Below, in pieces: positions 28,746-37,807 of a DNA stretch of 64,000 nt. The notes below the pieces were generated by a model. The model was not told the origin of the DNA and ran no database searches. It worked only from the letters and a program-made list of their open reading frames with translations. The DNA lies in NCBI RefSeq assembly GCF_000234665.1, contig NC_018324.1:1203539-1267538 (forward strand). Reading direction: 5' to 3'. Origin of the DNA: Leishmania mexicana MHOM/GT/2001/U1103 (lineage: Eukaryota > Euglenozoa > Kinetoplastea > Trypanosomatida > Trypanosomatidae). The position numbers and the translations under genes were made by a program. Each line of letters opens with the position of its first letter. Position 1 is the first letter of the stretch.

Positions 28746-30437
28746 CTACATGTTGGTGGAGAGAGTGAAGTCCTTCACGCCACGTAGACCGCGTTGAATC
28801 AGGAGGCGCTTCACAGCCTTTCGGTCTTGTGTGTCCAGCACCAGCGAGTCGGGAAGACGCACCGTCTCCGTCGGCTTGTCGTCGTACGTCACGGTGAGGA
28901 GGCGGTGCGGTTCGCCAGACAGGTAGGCAGAGGTGGCGGGAATAGCCCACGACTGCTGGAGCAGCTTGCAGAAGCGCTCGTCAGACTCCTCCGCGGGCGA
29001 CACATCTGCGTAGTACTCGACAAATTCGTCAAGAGTGACGGTGCCGACCTTGCACCCCACACGTCCTGGCCAGCAACTCTCAAAGTCGAGTACAGCCTCC
29101 TCGCGTTGAAGGACGCCGTCGACGACATCCGGGATTGTGGCTGCGTTGAGACAGAAAAGACTGCACATATCCTTGAACTCAACAGACCCCCGCCCCTCAA
29201 TGCTGAGCTGCTGGTACGCGTAGATGACCGTCTGCATGCGGGGCAGCGGCATCGTGCCGCGCAACTCGGCCAGGAAGTCCTGCGCGCACACGACGTTGTT
29301 GCCGGTTGTGTCGAAGCGCTTCATGAGTACATCCGTCTCGTTGGGACTCAGAAGGACACCAAGTCGAGCAATCGCCTTGCGAAGCTCGTTGCGGTCAAGG
29401 AAGCGACGTTGCCGCTGCTCGTTGCACGCCACGCCGAGGGCGATGGAAAGGGAGCGGAAGCCAATGCGTCCACCAATCTCAAGGGCGCCCTGGCGAATGC
29501 GCTCCAGCAACGCCGTCACACCGGTGCCGGTTGTCATTGTGAGCACGACCGATGACCTGCTCTGGTGCCTGGAGGACGTTCTTGGCCTCATCAGCACTGC
29601 ATCCGTGCCATCACCGCCAGAGAAGTAGAAGACGTTCTCCGGCTTCACCACGACCGCCCCCCGAGAGCGAGAGCAGTAGTCAGTGGTGTAGCCGCACGTG
29701 ACGGCGTACTCCATGCCGTACGACGTGGCCGCGCGCTCACCGTTGCAGGCGAGAGGTAGGTTTGTGAGGGAGTGCAGAAGCACCACGCCGTCGCCAACCT
29801 TCACAGGGAAACCGAAGTGCACATCGTCGCGCACCGTGCCGGCGCGGCTCACTACAAACACGTTGTCTGCGCAGGCGTTGAGGGCGGCCACGGCGTACTG
29901 CACCTCCGATGAGTGAAGGCCGGATGACAGGGAGGACTGCACGTACAGGAAGCCCTTGGCGCTCACGTTTTCGTTTGCGATGCGAACTCGCTGGCCGTAG
30001 TGCAGCACATCTGAGCTGTTGCGGTTGTAGCTGTGGTTGTGCTCGTCTTTGCACCGTAGCAGAGTCCAGGTGGAGCGCACCTGCGGGCCAGGGGCCAAAG
30101 ACCCAGACAGGGTGTACTGCTGCGACTGGGAGGAGGCACCACCGCCAGTCATTAGGTCTAAAGCCAGAACAGCCTGTGTCTTGTCGTTCACCAACAGGTA
30201 GGGGTGCCCTATGCGCACATCATCTCCCTTGAATGCAACGACAGTGGTCGGTTCTTCCAGCTGACTCGCGAGCATCGAACGCACTACGGCGTTTGTTGCC
30301 GCCTTCTCGGGGTGCTCCTCTGCGGCATGTCGTTGCTCCTTGTACAGCTTCAGCTGATCTTCTCGGAGGGCAATGTCCTCAAACCAGTTGCCCACCAGTA
30401 CCCCCGGGGAGTACGTCGGAACGTTGGAGTACGCCAT
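28746..30437 (-). CDS. CFAP161-like axonemal protein fused to a calcyphosine-like EF-hand module
   Basis: A 563-residue protein. The start, YSPGVLVGNWFEDIALREDQLKLY, is the CFAP161 (microtubule inner protein) opening (PGVRIGNWNEDVYLEEELMKDF). It is followed by LHYGQRVRI, GFLYVQSSLSS and the MIR-like repeats to about 300. From about 306 the sequence changes to a calcyphosine-type EF-hand array: LLERIRQGALEIGGRIGFRS, RNELRKAIARLGVLLSPNE, the loop DTTGNNVVCAQD, and VTLDEFVEYYADVSPAEESDE before QQSW. A C-terminal tail of about 45 residues follows. Both halves point to the flagellar axoneme and calcium. Start ATG 30437 is the first. EF-hand loops are degenerate, so calcium binding is uncertain. 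Confidence 0.78.
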   Translation of the reverse strand: MAYSNVPTYSPGVLVGNWFEDIALREDQLKLYKEQRHAAEEHPEKAATNAVVRSMLASQLEEPTTVVAFKGDDVRIGHPYLLVNDKTQAVLALDLMTGGGASSQSQQYTLSGSLAPGPQVRSTWTLLRCKDEHNHSYNRNSSDVLHYGQRVRIANENVSAKGFLYVQSSLSSGLHSSEVQYAVAALNACADNVFVVSRAGTVRDDVHFGFPVKVGDGVVLLHSLTNLPLACNGERAATSYGMEYAVTCGYTTDYCSRSRGAVVVKPENVFYFSGGDGTDAVLMRPRTSSRHQSRSSVVLTMTTGTGVTALLERIRQGALEIGGRIGFRSLSIALGVACNEQRQRRFLDRNELRKAIARLGVLLSPNETDVLMKRFDTTGNNVVCAQDFLAELRGTMPLPRMQTVIYAYQQLSIEGRGSVEFKDMCSLFCLNAATIPDVVDGVLQREEAVLDFESCWPGRVGCKVGTVTLDEFVEYYADVSPAEESDERFCKLLQQSWAIPATSAYLSGEPHRLLTVTYDDKPTETVRLPDSLVLDTQDRKAVKRLLIQRGLRGVKDFTLSTNM

Positions 30438-31382
30438 GCCAAAGCCCGTTATAGGAAAACGATAACGACGCAGGCAGGCAGGCAGGCATAAGGTGTGTTT
30501 TCGCCCCTTTTATGTGCGTGTGTGTATGGGTAACTTGAAAAGCGAAAGAGAAGGTGGATGCAAACAAAGCACTTCGCAACGATCTGTCCGTACTCTAGCG
30601 TGTGTGCTCAAGAGGTGGTTTGAGGCGGACGCCAACAACGAACACACACACACACACACACACACACGAGCAAGCAGATAAGCACAGGCCGTTTTTTTTT
30701 CGTTTCAAGGGCGTAAGCACATCAATAGTACTCTTCCCCTTTCACCGCCTTCTCGGGCTCTGTCGGCGTTGACATTTGTGTTGCATGCGAACAATCGGGG
30801 AAGGGAGAGGGGGAGGGGGGACTGTGATGGCGTGAGGAAAGAGGAAGACATGAGTTGGAGTTGCGGCAGCAGCAGACGACGCTGATGGTGATGTGCAGTG
30901 CGTGACCTTTCGCCAAGCGTGCGCACACCTTTCACTGCTCTTGACAAGAGCGAAAAGACTTCCACTGGTACTGGTGCTGCTGTCACTTTTAGATGGTGCA
31001 TGCGCTTCGCCTGGGACGTGTGTCAGCTGCCCCCGTCCATTCCATTTTTGAGCACGTGAAGATGCCTGTGAGCCATACGATGGAAGGGAGAGGGAGAGGA
31101 GCCAAACAAGCAGGCAAAAAAGAACTCCAACAACCAACACGCGTCCATACACACATACACGCCTCGCCAGCTACTCTTCCCCCCCCCCCAGACAATAGCG
31201 GAGGAGGGGGGGGGGGAGGCGGTGCTCCAGGCTGCTTTGCCTTGGTTCCACACGCGCCCTTCGATCCTTGTCGGTAGAGTAGAAGCAAGAACAGCCACAA
31301 CAACAGTGACACTCCTCAGCGCGTACGCCTCCGGTGGGGGTGGGGTAAATCCTTTTCGTCTTTGGCCCCCTCGTGCTCTTGT
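30438..31382. other. Intergenic, 0.95 kb
   Basis: No gene accepted. (AC)n at about 30643-30667, a GGCA repeat at about 30468-30487, a C-run near 31180-31190 and a G-run near 31206-31217. Confidence 0.4.
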
Positions 31383-31985
31383 TTAGAGCTTGCCACACTC
31401 GACCACCACGACCCGCTCCCCTGGCTCGCCGGCGGCCGTCAGCGGGATGGCCTCGATGGCCTTCACCACAGCCCATCCGTCCACGACGCGGCCGAAACAG
31501 ATGCACGTGCCGTTCAGGTGCGGCGCCTTGTCAGTCGTAAGGATGAAAAACTGCGACCCATTCAAGTGCGGCGCACTCACGGCCGTGCCTAAGAGACCCA
31601 TTCGATCGAACTTGGACGCCTTCACCTCTTCCGGCGCATCAAAGGATTCGCCGTAGATGGAAAGCTGACCTGTCCCTTGACCAGAGACGATATCGCCGCC
31701 TTGCACGAGATAGCCTTTACACACGCGGTGCAACGTCGTGTTGCGGTACGTCAACTGCGGCAGAAACTGGTCTTGGAAGGACGGCTCACCGATTCCTTCG
31801 ATGCTGGAGACCCGCGGCAGCACATTCTCACCTGTGCACAGCTTCAGAAAGTTCTCCGAGGCAATAGGGCACCTCTTCCTGAAAAGCTCGAAGGTCACAC
31901 GGTGCGGGGGCTGGCTGCCAATGGCGATGTCCATGAACGCGTGTCCCGCCCCAGCCGCCCATCTGACGGTAGATCGCGCAAACAT
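31383..31985 (-). CDS. Divergent cyclophilin-type peptidyl-prolyl isomerase
   Basis: A 200-residue cyclophilin, probably mitochondrial by its start (MFARSTVRWAAG). The fold is clear: VTFELFRKRCPIASENFLKLCTGE, TTLHRVCKGYLVQGGDI (catalytic Arg of HR), GTGQLSIYGESF, and NGSQFFILTTDKAPHLNGTCICFGRVVDGWAVV. The Trp that most cyclophilins have before L-x-G-K-H-VVFG, needed for tight cyclosporin binding, is His here (PHLNG). The usual MAN-x-GP-x-T before NGSQFF is LLGTAVSAPHL. Start: a pyrimidine tract (about 32060-32105) is followed by its first AG (32000-32001) just before this ATG, so the upstream in-frame ATG 32048 lies outside the mRNA. Confidence 0.85.
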   Translation of the reverse strand: MFARSTVRWAAGAGHAFMDIAIGSQPPHRVTFELFRKRCPIASENFLKLCTGENVLPRVSSIEGIGEPSFQDQFLPQLTYRNTTLHRVCKGYLVQGGDIVSGQGTGQLSIYGESFDAPEEVKASKFDRMGLLGTAVSAPHLNGSQFFILTTDKAPHLNGTCICFGRVVDGWAVVKAIEAIPLTAAGEPGERVVVVECGKL

Positions 31986-33091
31986 TGTCGTCGTCCACTC
32001 TGCCAGCAGCGAGGTGACGGCGCAGACGTACAAATCAACAGCATCCATGCACGTAGTGTACAAATAAATGGGTGTGAGTAGGAGGTAAAAGGAGTGAGGA
32101 GGCGGGGGCAGGCGCCGTACCTCAAAGATGGGGCGAAACGAGGTAGGAGGGAGAGAATGCGGAGCGAGAACCCATACATGCACCGACACCAACGCCAGAG
32201 TGGCGAAGAGGAGACATGATGGCGGCGGGGCGGGGAAGAGGACGAGGCGAGCGAGAGACTCGCAAAGTGGTTGCACGACAGCTATTTCATGAGTGCTGCT
32301 CACGAAGAGCAGCGTGCCAGACCGCTTTCGCTTGATCCAGTTCTCGGCTCTGAGGTCCATCTATCGCGAATTCCTCACCAACCACCCTAGGCGCGTACAG
32401 CCGCAGGCGTACATGGCGACGTAGACGTGGCGATGCGAGGCTGTTGAGACGGCAAAAGACGCTCTTCCCATAAACATCGTGCATGCAATATATATATATA
32501 GTGTTTTGCGTTGGGTGCACATAGCTACAGCACGACCGCGTCTCGCGAGGTCATTCTCCAAAGTTGCGACACCCATTACAACATTGCGCGCCGCGGAAAC
32601 AAAACGGAAAAAGACACAACAAAGAATATATATATATATATGTATTGATAGATTGATACGCGACGGTCGCCATAGGCGATGGCGATATTTCCATTGATGG
32701 CCGTGTGTGTGCGTGCGTGTCTATGAGCAACCCCTCTCCCTTCGCGGAGGAGCGATTTGTTTGCTTCTATGGATGCGGTGGTGGTGGTGGTGGTGGTACG
32801 GCGACAGGATCTCGCATCGAGGCTATACACACTCAGCATATATCATGCATACATAGGCGACAGGTGACGCTGGCACAGAGAGAGAGGGGCGGGGATGAGA
32901 TGAAGTGCCGCCATTGGCGATTCTATAGCATGGCGCTTTTGGCGTTGTTTGGGACGTGTGTGCATGTTCCTGGACCGCAGCGGTAACAGTACCACAAAAA
33001 ACAACAACAGCCATCAAAGCTCTATGAGTGTGCAGAGCCCATTGGATGCAATAAAGCAATGCGGAGAGAAGAGAAGCGATGTCCTACCATC
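31986..33091. other. Intergenic, 1.1 kb
   Basis: Besides the cyclophilin splice region it contains TA runs at about 32489-32500 and 32627-32642, and a (GGT)n repeat at about 32779-32797. No other gene seen. Confidence 0.4.
32000..32001 (-). promoter_or_regulatory. Predicted spliced-leader acceptor AG for the cyclophilin
   Basis: First AG (CTGGCAG) after the C/T-rich tract at about 32060-32105 of the transcribed strand. It decides in favour of ATG 31985 rather than ATG 32048. Confidence 0.45.
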
Positions 33092-33841
33092 TCAGACTAC
33101 CTCGACCGGGTACAGCCCCCCTTCTTCCTCCAGCGTGGAAATGGCGAGGCCGTCCTGTAGGAGGCGCTCGACAGCGTCCTCGTCAGCGCTGAAGAGGTCC
33201 CAGCCCGGTTCGCCCAGGACTTCCCGCCAGTTGTCCCACTCGCAGTACTCGCTGGCGATGAGGCAGTGCTGCGGCTTCAGAGCAGCCACGTCGTTGCTGC
33301 GCAACCTTTGAAGCTCGGCAAGCGTGTGCGCGTACACCGGAAACGCCGGCGACGCATCGTTCAGCTTCCAGCCAATCAAATGGTTTGTGTGGAGCAGCAG
33401 TGGCATCGACCTCTGCACTGGACGGAATTGCGGAGACGACGAGCGTGTTTCGGTGGGCACGGGTGGTGTCGCCGCAAAGCCGCGCCGCTGCAAGTAGGAA
33501 GCTAGAAGGCGAGTTTTCTTTGAGCACGGGGCAGACACCGGCGATGATGCAGCGGCAGGCAGGCCGGTCCACGGAACCCGGATGCCTGGCCTAAGACTCA
33601 CTCCCGCAATCCCGCTCGGCCGCTTGGCGAGGAGCATCACATATGATGGATCGCAGGACGCTCGCATGAGTCGCGGCATTGCTGTCACCTGCACAGCCTT
33701 GGAGGCAGACTTGAAGGACGGCGATGTTGGCAGCACTAAACACGATGACGACGAGGAGGTAGTCTCCACGCCGTGACGGAGGTGATGGTGGCCGAGCTGA
33801 AGAATGGACTTTATGGCCCACTGCGTGTCGACGGAGGCCAT
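33092..33841 (-). CDS. Hypothetical protein, conserved-looking C-terminal half
   Basis: A 249-residue frame from ATG 33841 (MASVDTQWAIKSILQLGHHH). The N-terminal half is Ser/Ala/Arg-rich and low in acidic residues, as in proteins imported into the mitochondrion. The C-terminal 100 residues look folded and are acidic: LLHTNHLIGWKLNDASPAFP, AELQRLRSNDVAALKPQHC, SEYCEWDNWREVLGEPGWDLF and ADEDAVERLLQDGLAI. I recognise no family. The ATG is the first in frame. A mitochondrial role is only a guess from composition. Confidence 0.68.
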   Translation of the reverse strand: MASVDTQWAIKSILQLGHHHLRHGVETTSSSSSCLVLPTSPSFKSASKAVQVTAMPRLMRASCDPSYVMLLAKRPSGIAGVSLRPGIRVPWTGLPAAASSPVSAPCSKKTRLLASYLQRRGFAATPPVPTETRSSSPQFRPVQRSMPLLLHTNHLIGWKLNDASPAFPVYAHTLAELQRLRSNDVAALKPQHCLIASEYCEWDNWREVLGEPGWDLFSADEDAVERLLQDGLAISTLEEEGGLYPVEVV

Positions 33842-35158
33842 TTTATCGAGTCTGCTGTGTGGATCTTATGGACCCTTTCTAGAGCGGTGCGTGTAGTGCG
33901 TCTAACGATTAGAAAACGAAAAGCCGAAAGCAGGGAAAAAGAGCGAAGGGCAACCGCGTCGCTCGCTCCTCCGATAGCCGAGCGAGCGAGCAAGAGGGAA
34001 ATGATTCTTCTATGCGGCAGAAAATGGCGAGAGGTAGAGCGGTGCGTGTATGTGTGTGTGTGTGTGTGTGTGCGTATGTATGTGTATCAATGTGGAGAGA
34101 AGGTAGAATACTGTATGCGATTGTGCCTTACGTGGTGGTGTTGCGTGAATCAGAGCGCGATGGGTTGTCGTTGCTGTTATGAAGTGGGGGTGGGGCCGAA
34201 TTTGCCATTCGAGGAAAGAGCGAGAGACATAAGCGAGCATGCTATTAAAGATGGGAGCCCAGAGTGGGTGCGGGCACATGTGTGGAAGGACGCTGCGACA
34301 AGTGGAAGCTCCGTGGAATGAGCTAACCGCCAACACACACCTCATCCTGTTTGAGCCAATCGCAAGGGAAAGAGAGGGCTTCGGGAGCAGCTACACATCA
34401 AGGAAGGCCTACTCATCCAGCTTTCGGGCACAGTTGCCCATACCGTCTGCGCACCAGCAGAAGATTGCAGAGACGATCAAAAAAAAGTACGAAGAGCTCG
34501 AACGCGTCCTGCGTGCGAGCGGATATCCATGAAGTTGACTCGCCCCCTCTGTCGTGCGCCGCCGCTCGTGATTTTACGCTTTTGAGACTCAGCGTCTTTT
34601 CTTGGACGCAGAGACACGCATGCGCAGATGGGTGAGAAAACAAGAAACGGTACAAAGATAGCGAGGGGAGTCGTCTTTCTCACGCCCTCCTCCCTCTTCA
34701 GCATGCAGCAGGAAAATCGTGTCATCAAACCGACGCCGGTAGATCAGTTCCGAGTGCACGAGCGCCGGTATAGCTCCACGCTGTGCCAGGGGTTTCTTCG
34801 CTCAAACAGAGTAGAGACTGCCACTGCGGCTGCAGGTTCTGCGGTCCGTCATTCTGCTGCCTCATCACTGACGAGATGACGATGCCATTGTGGTTGGGGA
34901 TGGAAGACGCGTTTGACGACAGGGACGCACCTCAACCATCCTGCTGAGGCGGCGGATGGCTCGCAAAAGGCGACGGCCGGTAGGCCTGGGCCGGGCACCG
35001 TTCGCGGAGAGGTAGGCGGTGGTGTCTGGTGCGCCGCCTTTGAAGTTGTAGCTTTGTGGTTGGGCAGGTGCAGAGTCCGGGGCCGCTGTCCCCGAAGAGC
35101 CAAGCAACCCTATCGTATGCTGCTGTTGCGGTGGCAGCTGTGTCGGCGCGGGCTGACC
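33842..35158. other. Intergenic or broken ArfGAP tail; opposed ORFs
   Basis: Contains a (TG)n repeat at about 34046-34073. On the minus strand the ArfGAP frame continues past its stop with protein-like, Gln/Pro-rich sequence to about 34865. On the plus strand two short frames (34239-34532 and 34628-34879) look protein-like too. None is certain; see the findings. Confidence 0.35.
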
Positions 35159-36214
35159 TCAAGTGAACGGCTGCTGTTGCTGCTGCTGGTACAGGTACGG
35201 ATTCGCCACAGATGCGGATGGTGCGGCAAAATTGAACGTCGCTGCTTGTTGACTTCCTACATATGGCATGTACCCCATCGGGCCACTTGCAGCGTAGGGA
35301 ATCGGCTGCGCTTGCTGCTGCCGCGGGTAAGGCAGCTGTGAGGACTGCAGCTGCCTAGGTGCCATCATGCCGCTTGGGGGGCCTTGAGTGATGTTGTACA
35401 TGCCGCCATCAGCAGGATAGCCTATCGACTGCTGCTGCTGTTGCTGTAGATGAAGGGCGCTATATCCACCTGCTGGCTGCACTACTGGCGGCGGCACACC
35501 AGCAAACAAGTCAGCCAGGATACTGGTCACTGTGGCGGGCTGCTGCGGCGCTGGAGGAGCAGGGGCGTGCGAAGTAGTCATTGGTGGTGGTGGTGCGACT
35601 GCATGCGCTGTGGGCTGCGGCGTCGACGAAGACTGCACTGGTGCAGAGAACAGGTTATCGAAGACGTCCTCTTGCGGCGGTCGCGCGGGATTCGTCGGAG
35701 CAGAGGCGGATCCGGATTGCGCGGTGGGTGCCTCTGGAACTGAAGCGAAGGAGGACTCTGCAGGTTTCGTCACCGACAAAGGTGGTGACGCCTGTGAAGG
35801 TTGTTCCCTTGCGTGCTCCCACGAGTCTTGCAAAGCGGAGAACTCCTGCGCATTCCAAAACCGCCGTTCCTCAAAAGCTATGCGCACGTGGTCTTTCAGC
35901 GCCATCACGTCACCGGAGCGAGGGAGCTGGTCTTGAAAGGTACTCAGCCATACCTTGCGGGCCCGGTCGTTGCCAGATACGGAGAAACGGGCGATCTCGT
36001 CATCCGTAAACTCACTCATCGTGATTCCTTTCACCTTGTGCTGAAAGGAACGATGCACGGCGCTGCAGCTGGAGCAGACAAGAATGCCAAAATCGGACAC
36101 CACGTAGAGCGGACCTCGCATGCCGCAATCAAAGCAGTTCTTGTTACCACCATTCTGGCTGAGCTTCCGCAGCACCTCCTTGTGCCGCTCCGACTTGCGC
36201 TGTCGAATATTCAT
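35159..36214 (-). CDS. ArfGAP-domain protein with Gln/Pro-rich tail (AGFG/SMAP-like)
   Basis: A 351-residue Arf GTPase-activating protein. The ArfGAP zinc finger is at about 12-125: CFDCGMRGP ... GILVCSSCSAVHRSFQHKVKGI, with C-x2-C-x16-C-x2-C spacing and the catalytic Arg in VHRSF, then DDEIARFSVSGNDRARKVW. The rest is low-complexity Ser/Pro/Ala/Gln sequence with two short acidic-hydrophobic words (DVFDNLFS and ILADLFAG) and Gln runs of 5-7. It controls Arf GTPases in vesicle budding; the tail probably binds coat or adaptor proteins. Start: first ATG, 36214. The stop at 35159 may be premature, because the same frame continues with similar sequence. The first 119 bp of the gene occur again at 36758-36876 through an assembly error. 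Confidence 0.85.
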   Translation of the reverse strand: MNIRQRKSERHKEVLRKLSQNGGNKNCFDCGMRGPLYVVSDFGILVCSSCSAVHRSFQHKVKGITMSEFTDDEIARFSVSGNDRARKVWLSTFQDQLPRSGDVMALKDHVRIAFEERRFWNAQEFSALQDSWEHAREQPSQASPPLSVTKPAESSFASVPEAPTAQSGSASAPTNPARPPQEDVFDNLFSAPVQSSSTPQPTAHAVAPPPPMTTSHAPAPPAPQQPATVTSILADLFAGVPPPVVQPAGGYSALHLQQQQQQSIGYPADGGMYNITQGPPSGMMAPRQLQSSQLPYPRQQQAQPIPYAASGPMGYMPYVGSQQAATFNFAAPSASVANPYLYQQQQQQPFT

Positions 36215-36410
36215 GCTTGCTTTTTGTTTTTCTTTTTATTATGATTTCTAAGCGCTACGTGTGCAAGTCCTCTGCCTAACGAAAGGCCCTCCAATGCTGT
36301 CGTGAACGATGTCGCGGAAATAACAAGTATATATGCGAGGGTGTCGACAAGGGTGACGAAAGCGGTGTCAGTAGTGATACTCACCTGGCTTTTCGTTGTG
36401 GTGTCCGCGC
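36096..36410. repeat. Contig-end overlap, copy 1 (ArfGAP 5' end and upstream)
   Basis: These 315 bases recur at 36758-37072 (constant offset 662), with no difference seen by eye. The copy ends where vector sequence begins at about 36411. Confidence 0.9.
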
Positions 36411-36483
36411 GATGTCGTCGACGAATTCTCTAGATATCGCTCAATACTGACCATTTAAATCATACCTGACCTCCATAGCAGAA

Positions 36484-36515
36484 AGTCAAAAGCCTCCGAC
36501 CGGAGGCTTTTGACT
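36484..36515. terminator. Vector transcription terminator hairpin
   Basis: A perfect inverted repeat of 15 bases on each side of a 2-base loop (stem containing AAAAGCCTCCG), with T-rich ends. It belongs to the vector. Confidence 0.8.
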
Positions 36516-36618
36516 TGATCGGCACGTAAGAGGTTCCAACTTTCACCATAATGAAATAAGATCACTACCGGGCGTATTTTTTGAGTTATCGAGATTTTCA
36601 GGAGCTAAGGAAGCTAAA

Positions 36619-36657
36619 ATGAGCCATATTCAACGGGAAACGTCTTGCTCGAGGCCG
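36619..36657 (+). CDS. aph: Kanamycin phosphotransferase start, vector fragment
   Basis: Thirteen codons encode MSHIQRETSCSRP, the N-terminus of the Tn903-type aminoglycoside 3'-phosphotransferase used as a vector marker, behind a cat-type leader. It is truncated by the gap and is part of the vector contamination. Confidence 0.9.
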
Positions 36658-36757
36658 NNNNNNNNNNNNNNNNNNNNNNNNNNNNNNNNNNNNNNNNNNN
36701 NNNNNNNNNNNNNNNNNNNNNNNNNNNNNNNNNNNNNNNNNNNNNNNNNNNNNNNNN
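36658..36757. other. Assembly gap of 100 N
   Basis: Exactly 100 unknown bases, the usual placeholder for a gap of unknown size. Because the flanks overlap by 315 bp, no real sequence is probably missing. Confidence 0.95.
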
Positions 36758-36876
36758 GACACCACGTAGAGCGGACCTCGCATGCCGCAATCAAAGCAGT
36801 TCTTGTTACCACCATTCTGGCTGAGCTTCCGCAGCACCTCCTTGTGCCGCTCCGACTTGCGCTGTCGAATATTCAT
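36758..36876 (-). pseudogene. Duplicate 5' end of the ArfGAP gene (assembly artefact)
   Basis: Repeats the first 39-40 codons of the ArfGAP (MNIRQRKSERHKEVLRKL to LYVV) and is cut by the gap. It is the same locus on the second contig, not a second gene. Confidence 0.9.
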
Positions 36877-37072
36877 GCTTGCTTTTTGTTTTTCTTTTTA
36901 TTATGATTTCTAAGCGCTACGTGTGCAAGTCCTCTGCCTAACGAAAGGCCCTCCAATGCTGTCGTGAACGATGTCGCGGAAATAACAAGTATATATGCGA
37001 GGGTGTCGACAAGGGTGACGAAAGCGGTGTCAGTAGTGATACTCACCTGGCTTTTCGTTGTGGTGTCCGCGC
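36758..37072. repeat. Contig-end overlap, copy 2
   Basis: Second copy of 36096-36410. True genomic sequence continues at 37073, so 36411-37072 should be removed when the contigs are merged. Confidence 0.9.
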
Positions 37073-37807
37073 TTTTTTAAGTAGACTACCGAAGCTGATC
37101 GGTGAAGGGGCAGAGAGAGGCTACTATTTCGAGGTGAGGAGGGGTGGGTGGGTAAGGACGAGGGTGGATGCGCGTACGTGTGGTCGTTGTGGATACAGAG
37201 AGAGGGAGACGGTAGAGTGACAAAGAACGCGCGTCGAAGAGATCCACAGCACCACAAAGGTCAGAGACAGATCCCGCTCGAGAGTGCAACAGTGCGCGGC
37301 GGTCCGTGAGAGCTATGCCTCAATGGTGTTTGAGTATACGTGACAGACGACCTTCCTCTTTAAAGAGGGACCACCGGTGGACGCGCGGGCTCCGAAGTTT
37401 GCCCCACACGGAACAAACAAAGTGCTCACAACATCAATGAAAAGCCGCCGTCATACACGGGGTTTCCTCGTCTTTCACTGCAGCGGCGTTCAAGGCCTCT
37501 GTGACTCCCCCACTTCCTCTTCCGATCACCCCCACTAAACACACACACACACACCGGCGGGATGATACACGGGAGACAAAGAGATTCGATAGACCCCCCC
37601 CCTCGCACTCTCTACCTCACTCCCAGTGTACTGAAGCCGGTCCGCACCGGACAGGAGAGGAGCAAGAACAATATGCAGAAAAATAATAAAAAGCGAGTGC
37701 GCCCTTACAGCGTGTGGTTGTATGTGTGTATGTGTATGTGTGTGTATGTGCGTCTTTGACCGCTGCTCCACGACTCAATGGTCTGCGGCATCGGTGGAGT
37801 GGGCGGT
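37073..37807. other. Intergenic: ArfGAP 5' flank and TBCC 3' UTR
   Basis: No gene seen. CA repeat at about 37539-37555 and GT repeat at about 37724-37750. Confidence 0.4.

Larger units (their letters stand above)
36411..36657 (+). other. Cloning-vector contamination (pSMART-type)
   Basis: From about 36411 the sequence is bacterial vector: adjacent SalI, EcoRI and XbaI sites (36417-36434), a SwaI site near 36453-36460, a strong terminator hairpin (36484-36515), the chloramphenicol-acetyltransferase promoter and leader (about 36524-36618), and the start of a kanamycin-resistance gene. I recognise the order as that of pSMART-type cloning vectors. It is not part of the trypanosomatid genome. Confidence 0.93.

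Noticed and set aside
30742..31152. 136-codon minus-strand frame between CFAP161 and cyclophilin
   Set aside because: It begins at GTG and overlaps a second equally plausible frame (30705-31001). Ser/Pro/His-rich repeats only.
36411..36657. Horizontal gene transfer of a bacterial kanamycin-resistance gene
   Set aside because: The surrounding restriction sites, terminator and gap show cloning vector, and the flanks duplicate. It is an assembly artefact.
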